From assembly GCF_024648885.1 (NCBI RefSeq), contig NZ_JANBBF010000011.1:124001-188000 (forward strand): a stretch of 64,000 nucleotides of DNA, in the 5' to 3' direction. The notes under the pieces were generated by a model. That model worked only from the letters and a program-made list of their open reading frames with translations, had not been told where the DNA came from and searched no databases. Source of the DNA: Prauserella salsuginis. Its GTDB lineage: Bacteria; Actinomycetota; Actinomycetes; Mycobacteriales; Pseudonocardiaceae. The stretch's first letter is position 1, and the number at the start of each line of letters is the position of its first letter. Below, one piece after another: positions 18,086 to 26,453 of this stretch. The translations under genes and the position numbers were made by a program.

Positions 18086-18523
18086 ATGCACGAGATGACA
18101 CGCGACGAATGGTGGCACTTCGCGAGCGAAGGTACGCGCACGGGCAAGGTCGGTGTGGTGCGCGCCGACGGCTCGCCGCACGTCACCCCGGTCTGGTTCG
18201 TCCTCCACGAAGACGATGCCGGTGACGAGATCGTGTTCAACACCGGTGCCGACACGGTGAAGGGACGCGCGCTGCGCCGCGACCCGCGGTTGTCGATGAC
18301 GGTCGACGACCAGGCTCCGCCGTACTCGTACGTGCACGTCACCGCCGAGGCGAGGCTGTCCGACGACCTCGACGAGATGCTGCTGTGGGCGACGACGATC
18401 GGCGGTCGCTACATGGGGGAGGAGAAGGCGGAGGCCTTCGGAAAGCGCAACGCTGTCCCCGGCGAACTGCTCGTCCGAGCCCGCATCACGAAGGTCGTCG
18501 CCCACGCCGACCTGGCGGGCTGA
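18086..18523 (+). CDS. PPOX-class F420-dependent oxidoreductase-like protein
   Basis: 145 residues with the split-barrel flavin-binding fold: GKVGVVRADGSPHVTPVWFV, then ADTVKGRALRRDPRLSMTVDD and YVHVTAEARL. The spacing matches the actinobacterial group that binds F420 or FMN. Start at the ATG 18086; longer in-frame extensions run into the AT-rich promoter area and are unlikely. The substrate is unknown. A strong hairpin terminator follows. Confidence 0.88.
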   Translation: MHEMTRDEWWHFASEGTRTGKVGVVRADGSPHVTPVWFVLHEDDAGDEIVFNTGADTVKGRALRRDPRLSMTVDDQAPPYSYVHVTAEARLSDDLDEMLLWATTIGGRYMGEEKAEAFGKRNAVPGELLVRARITKVVAHADLAG

Positions 18524-18600
18524 GGTCGAACCTGGCGGTTCTGGAACGCCGGACTTCCTGCGGGGTGCCATGCGGATCGTTGCCGGGTTGATGGTCGAAA

Positions 18601-18649
18601 CGTCGTAGGGCGCTGCCATCGCGGGCCGCGACGGCAGCGCCCTACGACG
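18601..18649 (+). terminator. Strong hairpin terminator
   Basis: Perfect 17-bp arms CGTCGTAGGGCGCTGCC and GGCAGCGCCCTACGACG around a 15-base loop, 77 bases after the PPOX stop and before the next gene. Confidence 0.85.
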
Positions 18650-18674
18650 TGCGACACGAGCGGTGGAGATCCCC

Positions 18675-19010
18675 ATGGGTGACGAGCGGGACGTGATCGA
18701 CTTTGACACCGAGTACGTGCTCGCCGAGGCGTTTCCGGGGCGTGTCGACGCCCCGGCCGTGTATCGCCGCTGCACGTGGTGCACGGATCAGCAGCCGTGG
18801 CCGGCCGCAGAGCTCACCGTGTTCAAGACTCGGGTGAGCGGTGACCCGCAGGGACGTCTCCTGCTCTATTGCCCGGACCACGTGGACGGCAGGGACGCCG
18901 CGGGGCCTGCAGGTACGTCCGGCCGGACAGGGCCGCGGTGCCCGCAGTGCTGGGTCGAGGTGCCGACCGGCACCGGGTTCTGCGACATGTGTGAGATCGC
19001 GGTCGGATAG
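18675..19010 (+). CDS. Hypothetical zinc-ribbon-like protein
   Basis: 111 residues. CTWC in the middle and CPQCW followed by FCDMC near the C-terminus give two CxxC-type pairs, likely a structural zinc site. Between them is a segment with LLYCPDHVDG. ATG at 18675 has GGAG upstream. I do not recognise a named family. Confidence 0.7.
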   Translation: MGDERDVIDFDTEYVLAEAFPGRVDAPAVYRRCTWCTDQQPWPAAELTVFKTRVSGDPQGRLLLYCPDHVDGRDAAGPAGTSGRTGPRCPQCWVEVPTGTGFCDMCEIAVG

Positions 19011-19086
19011 CCCGACGCGTGGCGTGACGACCTTCCGGGTGCGAGATCCTGCATTCAAGTCAGCTCAGGTTGTCTGTATCTAACGT

Positions 19087-19115
19087 TTGACACAACTTGC
19101 AGTCGCGGCTATAAA
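19087..19115 (+). promoter_or_regulatory. Near-consensus vegetative promoter of hsp20
   Basis: TTGACA at 19087-19092 and TATAAA at 19110-19115 separated by exactly 17 bases. Transcription would begin near 19122, leaving an untranslated leader of about 270 bases before the Hsp20 start. A small CCACTC/GAGTGG hairpin occurs in the leader at 19325-19341. No HspR (HAIR) or CIRCE element is visible. Confidence 0.75.
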
Positions 19116-19390
19116 TTCAGGTGAAGGCAGTGGACGAGCCGGAGTCGACCGAGAGACGGCATCGGAGGGGTTCACGATGCTGATGGCGACGCTCAGGCCG
19201 GTGCGGCCGCCGCCGTGAACGAGGGTCTTGGCGTGACGGCTCCACGTCGGTCACCGGCCGACGGGATGCCGTGGAAGCCTCCTCGGGAACAACTTTCTTT
19301 AGTCCATCGATGTCAAGGTTGAGGCCACTCGACGAGAGTGGCGGTGGTGAGTCACGACGAGCGTGTGACAACCGGAGAAGGAGGTAGTTG

Positions 19391-19828
19391 GTGGCCATGT
19401 TGATGCGGACGGACCCGTTCCGTGAGCTGGACCGGATCTCGCAGCAGTTCTTCGGTCAGAACGGAACCTCGACGAGGCCCGCGGCGATGCCGATGGACGC
19501 GTTCCGTTCCGGGGACGACTACGTCGTCAAGTTTGATCTGCCCGGCGTTTCGGCCGACTCGATCGATCTGGACGTTGAGCGCAACGTCCTCACCGTGAAG
19601 GCCGAGCGCAGCGCGGACTACGGCGAGGGCGACGAGGTGCAGGTCTCGGAACGTCCACGTGGGACGTTCTCCCGTCAGCTGTTCCTCGGGGACACGCTCG
19701 ACGCCGACAAGGTGCAGGCCAGTTACGATGCCGGCGTGCTGACGCTGCGGATCCCGGTGGCCGAGCAGGCCAAGCCGCGCAAGATCGCCATCACCGGCGG
19801 TGAGGAGCGCAAGGAGATCAACGCCTGA
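19391..19828 (+). CDS. Hsp20/alpha-crystallin small heat-shock protein
   Basis: 145 residues. The alpha-crystallin domain covers about residues 35-130 ([33 protein letters not shown]) and ends with the I-x-I-like LRIPV and a short tail. It binds unfolding proteins and prevents aggregation without ATP. GTG at 19391 is preferred because AGGAGG lies 6 bases upstream. It is driven by the consensus promoter at 19087 and followed by two genes on the same strand, one with a J domain. Confidence 0.94.
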   Translation: MAMLMRTDPFRELDRISQQFFGQNGTSTRPAAMPMDAFRSGDDYVVKFDLPGVSADSIDLDVERNVLTVKAERSADYGEGDEVQVSERPRGTFSRQLFLGDTLDADKVQASYDAGVLTLRIPVAEQAKPRKIAITGGEERKEINA

Positions 19829-19970
19829 GCGCAGTCGATGCGCTCCGAGCCGGCCCCGCGGCGACGGGCAGGTCCATTGCCGCGGGGCCGGACGTCGCTT
19901 CCAAGGCACGCGCCCGACTCCCGACAGGTACGGCTCTCGACAAGTACGACTTCTCGGCACGGAGGACGCC

Positions 19971-20243
19971 ATGCGCCGCCACGACACGACCGAAGGTGCC
20001 TGGGCCAACCAGCAGATTCCCGTTTCAGCAGCCGACATTCCGGCTCCGGACGACGCGGGAGTGCCGGGCAACGCGGCCGTTCCGGGTGATGTGGCGCCGG
20101 ACGATGCCGCCTGGTCGGTCGGCCCGGTAACGGACTCGGTGACCGGTGCGGCGGCCGCGCCGGAGTTCGCGCTCGAGGCGAACCCGGCGGACGTGGCCGA
20201 GCAGCAGCTGACCGTGCCGACCGAGCCCCCGGACCGCGGCTGA
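19971..20243 (+). CDS. Small acidic hypothetical protein
   Basis: 90 residues, Ala/Pro/Asp-rich, no membrane segment. The C-terminal ANPADVAEQQ motif recurs in small actinobacterial proteins of unknown function. GGAGG lies 5 bases before the ATG. It lies between hsp20 and the J-domain gene and is probably part of a stress operon. Confidence 0.65.
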   Translation: MRRHDTTEGAWANQQIPVSAADIPAPDDAGVPGNAAVPGDVAPDDAAWSVGPVTDSVTGAAAAPEFALEANPADVAEQQLTVPTEPPDRG

Positions 20244-20261
20244 GCCGGGTGGCGCGTCGTC

Positions 20262-20690
20262 GTGAACACTCGTCGTGCACAAGGGGTGAGGACGGTGGAC
20301 GCCGAACGCCGCGACGATCCGTACGTCCTGCTGGGCGTCCCGCGCGGGGCGGATCTGCGTGAGATCACCGCGGCGTACCGGCGCCGCGTCCGGCAGCTGC
20401 ATCCCGACACCGCGGCGGCCCACGGTGCCGTAACTGCCGACGGTGGGGTGGACTCCGTGGGCGGGGGCGCCGAGCAGTTGGCCGCGGTCGTGGCGGCCTA
20501 CGAACTGCTGCGATCCCGGCTGCGCCGATGCTCCGGCCCGGAATCGCGCCGACCCACGGCCGCCGTCGACGACCGGGTCCACCCGGTCGACCGTCAAGGC
20601 GGTGTCTCGATCCCGGTACGTGTCCACAATGGCCCGATGTCACGCACCCCGAACCTGCGAGCGGGCCCGGTCCGCCGCCACCGGGATTGA
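20262..20690 (+). CDS. J-domain (DnaJ-like) protein
   Basis: 142 residues. The J domain is near the N-terminus: DPYVLLGVPRGADLREITAAYRRR, then HPD, then LAAVVAAYELL. There is no zinc-finger or substrate domain, only a basic tail, so it is a minimal J protein that would stimulate a DnaK. A loop between HPD and the last helix is expanded (AHGAVTADGGVDSVGGG). The start is uncertain: GTG at 20262 or GTG at 20295, both in frame. Confidence 0.82.
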   Translation: MNTRRAQGVRTVDAERRDDPYVLLGVPRGADLREITAAYRRRVRQLHPDTAAAHGAVTADGGVDSVGGGAEQLAAVVAAYELLRSRLRRCSGPESRRPTAAVDDRVHPVDRQGGVSIPVRVHNGPMSRTPNLRAGPVRRHRD

Positions 20691-20786
20691 CCGCGCGGAA
20701 GTCGCGGCACGCGCCGAGCTTCGCCGGGATCGAATCAGAACGCCGGCCGGCCACGCGAAGTCGGTGCAGTTGGCCTCGGCAGGGCC

Positions 20787-20977
20787 GTGGAAGAGATCGG
20801 AGAAGGCGCCGGAGGTTCGATCGAGAACTCGGCGAAGACGCCGGTGAGACCGTCGAACAGGTGGGCCGCAGCGCGCACCAGCTCGTCGACGGCGACGAGG
20901 ACTACGACGGGGACGACGACTGGGGGACCGGGGAGCGGCGAGGCGACCGCGCTCCCGCGAACGACGTGACGAGCTAG
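20787..20977 (+). pseudogene. Possible decayed coding sequence with frame switch
   Basis: One frame reads VEEIGEGAGG from 20787; about ten codons later a different frame reads RFDRELGEDAGETVEQVG, continuing to a TAG at 20977, with high G/C at third positions and an acidic stretch (DGDEDYDGDDD). Neither frame alone is a convincing gene, but joined they look like one protein, so a frameshift or decay is likely. No family recognised. Confidence 0.3.
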
Positions 20978-21068
20978 AACCCGAGCGGCGCACGGAAGGC
21001 ACCCGCCGGGGCTCGTCGTCCGGGTCGCGCCGGTAGCGCGACCGGTTGGAAGGAAGGACGTCGCGCCG

Positions 21069-21458
21069 GTGACGACCGACGACCGCGCCGACGTGTCGTT
21101 CAGGAGCACCGTGCGGGCCGGGGAGATCATCTTCCTCGATGCGCCCGAAACCCGGGTCGAGTTCAGCGGCGACACCGATGATCGGACGTCGACCTCCGGT
21201 AGCAGACGAGTCCGTCTTCCTGACCCGGTTCGTGCGGGTGCGACCTACCGCGACATCCGGATCGACCACTGGATCACGGCGAGCTCGCATGTCGACACGT
21301 CGACCTGGCCGCTCGCGTCATGCGACTCCGTGACGGCACAGCACTCGCCGACCCCGGGCCCGGACCTGCGGAGCCGACCCGTCACGCCGAACGCTCGAGA
21401 GTCCTCGCGGCGCTGGTCCCCGGGGCGAGCTCGAGTCGGCGCAGCAGCTGGGCGTTGA
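21069..21458 (+). CDS. Hypothetical protein, 3' end overlapping the convergent copper ATPase
   Basis: GTG at 21069 with GGAAGGA about 10 bases upstream. The first about 85 residues look like a real protein (VRAGEIIFLDAPETRVEFSGD, LPDPVRAGATYRDIRIDHWI), but the last about 40 residues are Arg/Pro/Ser-rich and run antisense into the P-type ATPase gene. The original C-terminus may have been lost by frameshift. Family unknown. Confidence 0.35.
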   Translation: MTTDDRADVSFRSTVRAGEIIFLDAPETRVEFSGDTDDRTSTSGSRRVRLPDPVRAGATYRDIRIDHWITASSHVDTSTWPLASCDSVTAQHSPTPGPDLRSRPVTPNARESSRRWSPGRARVGAAAGR

Positions 21459-23601
21459 GGGCCACGACGACGGTCGAGACGGACATCAGGATCGCACCGA
21501 CACTCATCGGCAGCAGGAATCCGACGGGCGCGAGCACGCCCGCGGCCAGCGGGACCGACACCAGGTTGTACCCGGCGGCCCACCACAGGTTCTGCTTCAT
21601 CTTCCGGAAGGTCGCCCGGGACAGTTCGATGACCGACAGCACCGAACGCGGATCGGAACTCGCGAGGATCACGCCCGCCGAGCCGATCGCGACATCGGTA
21701 CCCGCGCCGATGGCGATGCCCACGTCCGCTTGGGCGAGGGCGGGAGCGTCGTTGACGCCGTCCCCGACCATGGCGACCCGGTAGTTCTCGTCCTGGAGCT
21801 GTGCGACCTTGGCGGCCTTGTCCTCGGGCCGGACGCCGGCGAACACCCGGTCGATGCCGAGTTCCGCCGCGACCGTGTCCGCCACGGCCTGTGCGTCACC
21901 GGTGATCATCACGACCTCGGCGCCCGCGGCGTGCAGGGCGTCGACGGCCTCGCGCGATTCGGGCCTGATCTCGTCGGCGAGCCGCAGCGCACCGATGACC
22001 TCGCCGTCGGAGAGGACGTGGAGGATGATCGCGCCTTCACCGCGCCACCGGTCGGCGACGCCCATTTCCTCGGCTCCGCGCTGGTCGAGCAGGTGCGGGC
22101 CGCCGACCTCGATCACGGAGCCGCCCACGGTCGCCTTCACGCCGACCGCCGGCGACGACGAGAAGTCCGACGCCGCGGGAATGCTCAGTTCCCGTGCGCG
22201 GGCGGCGCCCACCACGGCCCGGGCCAGCGGGTGCTCACTGTCGGCCTCGGCAGCGGCTGCCAGGGCCAGCACGTCGCCGGCGTCACGGTCGCCGGCCGGT
22301 TCGACGGCGGTGACGGCGGGCTCGCCCTTGGTCAGGGTTCCGGTCTTGTCGAACAGCACCGCGTCGACGGTGCGCATCGACTCGAGTGCCAGCCGGTCCT
22401 TGACCAGCACCCCGCCGCGGGCGGCACGTTCGGTCGCGATGGAGACGACCAGCGGGATCGCCAGCCCCAGGGCGTGCGGGCAGGCGATGACCAGCACGGT
22501 GATCGTGCGGACCACGGCGTCGTCGGGCAGTCCGGTCAGCGACCAGACGGTCGCCGTGATCGCGGCCGCGCCGAGGGCGAACCAGAACAGCCAGGCGGCG
22601 GCCGTGTCGGCGATGCGCTGCGCACGGGACGAGGAGGCCTGCGCGTCGGCGACGAGCTTCCGGATGCCCGCCAACGCCGTGTCGTCGCCGGTCGCCGTGA
22701 CCTCGACGCGTACCCCGGAATCGGTGGCGACGGTGCCGGCCACGACCTGGTCGCCGGTTCCGCGCCGTACGGGCTTGGACTCGCCGGTGACCATCGATTC
22801 GTCCATCGAGGCGGAGCCGTCGACGATCGTGCCGTCCGCCGGGACCGACGATCCGGGGCGAACGACGACGACGTCCCCGACGGCCAGTTCGGCGGGAGCG
22901 ACCGTCACCACCTGGTCGCCCTCGACCTTCTCGGCCTCATCGGGCAGCAGTGCCGCCAGCGAGTCGAGCGCCGAGGTGGTCTGGGCCAGCGAGCGCATCT
23001 CGAGCCAGTGCCCCAGCAGCATGATGACCACCAGGAGCGCGAGCTCCCACCAGAAGTTCAGTTCGTGGTCGAGGATTCGCAGGCTGGCGCCCCAGGAGGC
23101 GATGAAGGCGACCGTGATGGCCAGGGCGATGAGCAGCATCATCCCGGGGCTGCGGGTGCGGATCTCGGACAGGCCGCCCGTGAGGAACGGCCGCCCACCC
23201 CACAGGTAGACGACGGTGCCCAGCACCGGCGATACCCACCAGACCCATGCGGCGCCGGGCAGCTGGTAGCCGATGAGCTCGGCGAACATGTCGTTGAACC
23301 CGACCACGGGGACGGCCAGCGCGAGCATGATCCAGAACAGCCGCCGGAACTGCCCCACATGGTCTCCGTGACCGGCGTGGCCGCCGTGCCCTTCGTGGCC
23401 GCCGTGATCGCCGTGGCCGCCGTGATCGGCGTTGTCGCCATGGCCGGAGTGGCCGCCGTGATCGCCGTGGTTCTGGACGGCCGGGCTCTCGTCGTGCGCT
23501 TCGTCGTGGGACCGATGGCCTGTGTGCGGGCCGGCTTCGTGGTGGTGCCCGTGACCGGGTGCCTCGGGCGACCGGGTCGAAGGATCGTGGCTCATGGTCA
23601 T
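21382..23601 (-). CDS. copB: CopB-like P1B-3-type heavy-metal ATPase with His-rich N-terminus
   Basis: 739 residues. The first about 85 residues are a His/Gly/Asp-rich tail (GHGHHHEAGPH, then tandem GDHGGH, GHEGHGGHAGH), a likely copper ligand region replacing the CxxC domain. The pump core has the membrane motif CPH (ACPHALGLAIP), which marks the Cu/Ag group P1B-3, plus TGES, DKTGTLT, SEHPLA and GDGVNDAPALAQADVGIAIG. It exports copper or silver. ATG at 23601 or 23595. A CsoR-like operator lies 108 bases upstream, shared with the divergent cueP gene. It converges on the uncertain gene ending at 21458. Confidence 0.94.
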   Translation of the reverse strand: MTMSHDPSTRSPEAPGHGHHHEAGPHTGHRSHDEAHDESPAVQNHGDHGGHSGHGDNADHGGHGDHGGHEGHGGHAGHGDHVGQFRRLFWIMLALAVPVVGFNDMFAELIGYQLPGAAWVWWVSPVLGTVVYLWGGRPFLTGGLSEIRTRSPGMMLLIALAITVAFIASWGASLRILDHELNFWWELALLVVIMLLGHWLEMRSLAQTTSALDSLAALLPDEAEKVEGDQVVTVAPAELAVGDVVVVRPGSSVPADGTIVDGSASMDESMVTGESKPVRRGTGDQVVAGTVATDSGVRVEVTATGDDTALAGIRKLVADAQASSSRAQRIADTAAAWLFWFALGAAAITATVWSLTGLPDDAVVRTITVLVIACPHALGLAIPLVVSIATERAARGGVLVKDRLALESMRTVDAVLFDKTGTLTKGEPAVTAVEPAGDRDAGDVLALAAAAEADSEHPLARAVVGAARARELSIPAASDFSSSPAVGVKATVGGSVIEVGGPHLLDQRGAEEMGVADRWRGEGAIILHVLSDGEVIGALRLADEIRPESREAVDALHAAGAEVVMITGDAQAVADTVAAELGIDRVFAGVRPEDKAAKVAQLQDENYRVAMVGDGVNDAPALAQADVGIAIGAGTDVAIGSAGVILASSDPRSVLSVIELSRATFRKMKQNLWWAAGYNLVSVPLAAGVLAPVGFLLPMSVGAILMSVSTVVVALNAQLLRRLELAPGTSAARTLERSA

Positions 23602-23708
23602 CGCTTTCGTTCGGCGTCCTCGTCGAGAGTGCGGCGAGGGCGGAGGTTTCGCAGTGCTCGCGTCCGGACTGTCGTCGCGGGACGTGGCTGCCGGTGCTCA
23701 ACGGATAC

Positions 23709-23728
23709 GGTATACCCCTAGGGGGTAG
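23709..23728. promoter_or_regulatory. CsoR-like operator between copB and cueP
   Basis: TACCCC-TAG-GGGGTA inverted repeat within GGTATACCCCTAGGGGGTAG. The same type of C-rich/G-rich half sites occurs before copZ at 10167, which suggests a common copper repressor for both ATPase loci. Confidence 0.65.
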
Positions 23729-23871
23729 TTGTCCAGCAGCCGTGCAGGCTCGTCGATCACCGCAGCGTGACCGTGGGAGAATCGCGGCCGTCACGCCCGA
23801 ATCCGCCGGCGAGGCTCGGTACCTCGCAACCGCGTCGCGACGCCGGCAGACCGTTCGTCGAGGATCACGCC

Positions 23872-24489
23872 ATGGCTCACCCTGCGTCGCGGCGGCGGAA
23901 CCCGGTCATCGCCGCCGTCTCGGTCCTGATCGCCGGACTCGCACTCGCCGGTTGTTCCGGCTCGGAGCCGGATTCCGCACCGCCGGCCGACACCCGCAGC
24001 GCGGCCGGCGGTGGTCTGCTTGCCGAACACGAGCTGGCCGGCCTCGACACCCCCGAGGTCATCGAACGGCTGGACCGGATGCACGTCGACGACCGCCCGT
24101 CCGACCTGCTCGCATCCGTGCAGCCCGACGCACTCGTCCTCAGCGACGAGCGGCAACGCGAGGTCGAGCTGCCCATGCCCGACGACGAGGTCTACGTCTC
24201 GGTCGCGCCCTACCGGACGCAGACCCACGACTGCCACTTCCACAGCCTGACCACGTGCGAGGGCGAGCTCGGTAACGCGCCGGTCCGGGTCGTGCTCACC
24301 GGTCCCGGTGGCGACGTCCTCGTCGACGAGAACCGGGAGACCTTCGACAACGGCTTCGTCGGCCTGTGGGTGCCACGGGACATCGAGGCGAAGCTGACGA
24401 TCGAGCACGAGGGCCGGACCGGGACCGCACGCATCGCGACGCGCAGCGGCGACGACCCGACCTGCATCACGGACCTGCGGCTGACCTGA
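23872..24489 (+). CDS. cueP: CueP-like copper-binding lipoprotein
   Basis: 205 residues. A signal sequence ends in the lipobox LAGC (Cys28), so it would be anchored outside the membrane. The mature part carries the CueP signature with the motif CHFHSLTTC (Cys121 to Cys129) and a third conserved Cys near the end (PTCITDLRL). CueP of Salmonella is a periplasmic copper-binding protein that supplies copper and protects against it. GAGG lies 8 bases before the ATG. Divergent from copB across a copper operator, so the two work together in envelope copper handling. Confidence 0.88.
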   Translation: MAHPASRRRNPVIAAVSVLIAGLALAGCSGSEPDSAPPADTRSAAGGGLLAEHELAGLDTPEVIERLDRMHVDDRPSDLLASVQPDALVLSDERQREVELPMPDDEVYVSVAPYRTQTHDCHFHSLTTCEGELGNAPVRVVLTGPGGDVLVDENRETFDNGFVGLWVPRDIEAKLTIEHEGRTGTARIATRSGDDPTCITDLRLT

Positions 24490-24540
24490 GCATGTCCGGG
24501 CCGTCCGAGGTCCGGGGCCGGCCGTCGGGGCTGCGGGGCG

Positions 24541-24987
24541 TCAGCTCGTCGCGAGCTCGGCCCCCACGGGGACGGTGAGCCTGTCGCCGAGATAGCCGTC
24601 GACGTCGCCCGCCCCGAGTGCGTGCACCGCCCAGCTGCGCCGCTCGTGGTCGATGACGTGCAGCTCCCACACGCACGCGAACAGTTGCGGGTCGGCAGGC
24701 ACGAAACCGTCCTCGCCGTCGCGGAGGAGGCGCTGACAGAGGATGTCGCCGTCCCACCAGTGCACCAGCAGCCAGACGGCGTCCTCGCCGCGGTGGACGA
24801 TCACGAACCCGCAGTCGCCCGCGGCCGCGGTGGCGGGCAGGACGGTGCTCGCGGTGTCGACGGCCGACTTCAGGAGCTCGTCGTCGGTCGGGTTCCCGTC
24901 GGCGCTGATGGTGTAGACCTTGAGCTGCCGGCCGTCGACCTCCCGCAGGCCGTGGAAGTCGGTGCGGCGGAGTGGCAGCGACGGCAC
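24541..24987 (-). CDS. Conserved hypothetical protein
   Basis: 148 residues, no signal peptide or membrane helix. Contains LREVDGRQLKVYTISADG near the N-terminus and LVHWWDGDILCQRL in the middle, giving the look of a small globular alpha/beta protein. Family not recognised. It converges on cueP and stands alone. Confidence 0.7.
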   Translation of the reverse strand: MPSLPLRRTDFHGLREVDGRQLKVYTISADGNPTDDELLKSAVDTASTVLPATAAAGDCGFVIVHRGEDAVWLLVHWWDGDILCQRLLRDGEDGFVPADPQLFACVWELHVIDHERRSWAVHALGAGDVDGYLGDRLTVPVGAELATS

Positions 24988-25050
24988 GTGGAGTTCCTTT
25001 CGTGTGACAGCCGGACGGGGCGAGCCTATCGGCCGATGGGGCGGGGTCGT

Positions 25051-26310
25051 TCACGTCGCGGTGGGACCGCGCGGAGCTGCTCCCTCCGGCGGGCTCGCGG
25101 ATCCTGGGTGAGTACCGGGACCGCTGCCGTCCACCGGGCCGGCAGCGGGGGAGCGGAGCCGTAGCAGTGCGGTGGCTGCAGCGGCCGCGGCGGCGAGGAC
25201 GGCCGCGACGAGCAGCGCAGGTCCGTAGCCCCGGGTCAGCAACGGTGCCACCCCCAGCGGTCCGAGTACCTGTCCGAGGCTGTAGCCCGCGGTCAGCAGC
25301 GCCGTGGCCCGCGGAACGCCCAGGTGGGCACCGGTCGCGAGCGTCAGAGTGGTGACGCCCATGAACGTGCCGCCGAACAACACCGCCGACACCAGTGCCG
25401 CCGCGATGCCGCCGAACAGTGCCGGCAGTGCCATCCCCACCGCCTGGAGCAGCAGGGCAGCGATCAGCAGGCTCGGGCGCGAGAAGCGGTGCGCCGCCGC
25501 GGCCCAGAGCACACACGACGGTGCGGCCGCCAGTCCGACCAGTACCCAGGCTCCGTTGCCCAGCCACGCAGGGCCGGTGCGGGACAACGCCGCGACCAGG
25601 AACGTGCCCGCGATGATGTAACCGGCGCCTTCGAGGGAGTAGCCGACCAGCAGCGCCGCGAACCGCCTGCGGCCGCTCGCGCCCCCGGCGCGGGTATCCG
25701 GTGACACCGCGGGCGCCTGAGGCGCGGGCAGCCGCCACGCCACCGCGGCGAGCGCCGTGGTCAACGTCGCCGCGACCCACCACGCCAGTTGCCAGCCGCC
25801 GACCGCGTCGACGGCGAGCACGCACAGGCCGGACACCGCGATTCCCGCGCCGACGCCGCAGTACACCCATCCCGTCAGGTGCTGCGCGTGACTGCGCAGC
25901 CGCTGCAGTGTGGCGTTCGACGCGATCACGAAGATCAGTGCGCTGGCGACGCCGGCCACCGCGCGCATCGCCAGCCAGGCCACCGTGTCGGTCGTGACCG
26001 CCATTCCGGCCAGCGTTGCCGCCAGTAGCACCAGGCACGTCCGCAAAGCCGGTATCGACCGCGCGAGCCGCGGCAATACGATGGCCGCGACCGCACCGGC
26101 CAGGTACCCCACGTAGTTCGCGGTGGCCAGCGCGTTGCCGGTCTGCGCGCTCATGCCGGCCTGCGCCTGCATCAGCGGCAGGATCGGAGTGAACACGAAC
26201 CGGCCGATGCCCATCGCCGCCGCCAGCGCGAACGCACCCTGCACCACCATCTGCCAGGCCGGGCGGCACTGCTCGCCGCTGCGTTCCGGGCGGGTGTTCA
26301 CCGCTCCCAC
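25051..26310 (-). CDS. YbfB/YjiJ-type MFS transporter
   Basis: 419 residues with about 12 membrane helices. The first helix carries GIGRFVFTPILPLM, characteristic of the YbfB/YjiJ MFS family, followed by NYVGYLAGA. Substrate unknown; members are often divergent from a LysR regulator, as here. Start GTG 26310, with another GTG nine bases downstream also possible. The shared intergenic dyad at 26400 probably controls it. Confidence 0.9.
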   Translation of the reverse strand: MGAVNTRPERSGEQCRPAWQMVVQGAFALAAAMGIGRFVFTPILPLMQAQAGMSAQTGNALATANYVGYLAGAVAAIVLPRLARSIPALRTCLVLLAATLAGMAVTTDTVAWLAMRAVAGVASALIFVIASNATLQRLRSHAQHLTGWVYCGVGAGIAVSGLCVLAVDAVGGWQLAWWVAATLTTALAAVAWRLPAPQAPAVSPDTRAGGASGRRRFAALLVGYSLEGAGYIIAGTFLVAALSRTGPAWLGNGAWVLVGLAAAPSCVLWAAAAHRFSRPSLLIAALLLQAVGMALPALFGGIAAALVSAVLFGGTFMGVTTLTLATGAHLGVPRATALLTAGYSLGQVLGPLGVAPLLTRGYGPALLVAAVLAAAAAAATALLRLRSPAAGPVDGSGPGTHPGSASPPEGAAPRGPTAT

Positions 26311-26399
26311 CGATCCGTACCTCCGGTGTCGACGTGTCGCCGCGAGCCTGCGACGCGGCCTGCCGGGCAGCCCAGCCAGGCGCGGTCTCCACGCTAGGT

Positions 26400-26417
26400 A
26401 CTCCGGGGTACCGGAGT
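26400..26417. promoter_or_regulatory. Dyad in the LysR/MFS divergent promoter
   Basis: ACTCCG-GGGTAC-CGGAGT inverted repeat 36 bases before the LysR start. Position between divergent genes fits a LysR recognition site. Confidence 0.5.
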
Positions 26418-26453
26418 GAAATGCTCGTTGCGGTGGGTCTATGTTCCCCAGGC

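Noticed and set aside
19391-20690. Gas vesicle cluster suggested by neighbouring hsp20 and J-domain genes
   Set aside because: No gvpA, gvpF, gvpK or other structural gas vesicle gene is present; a stress operon explains the genes.
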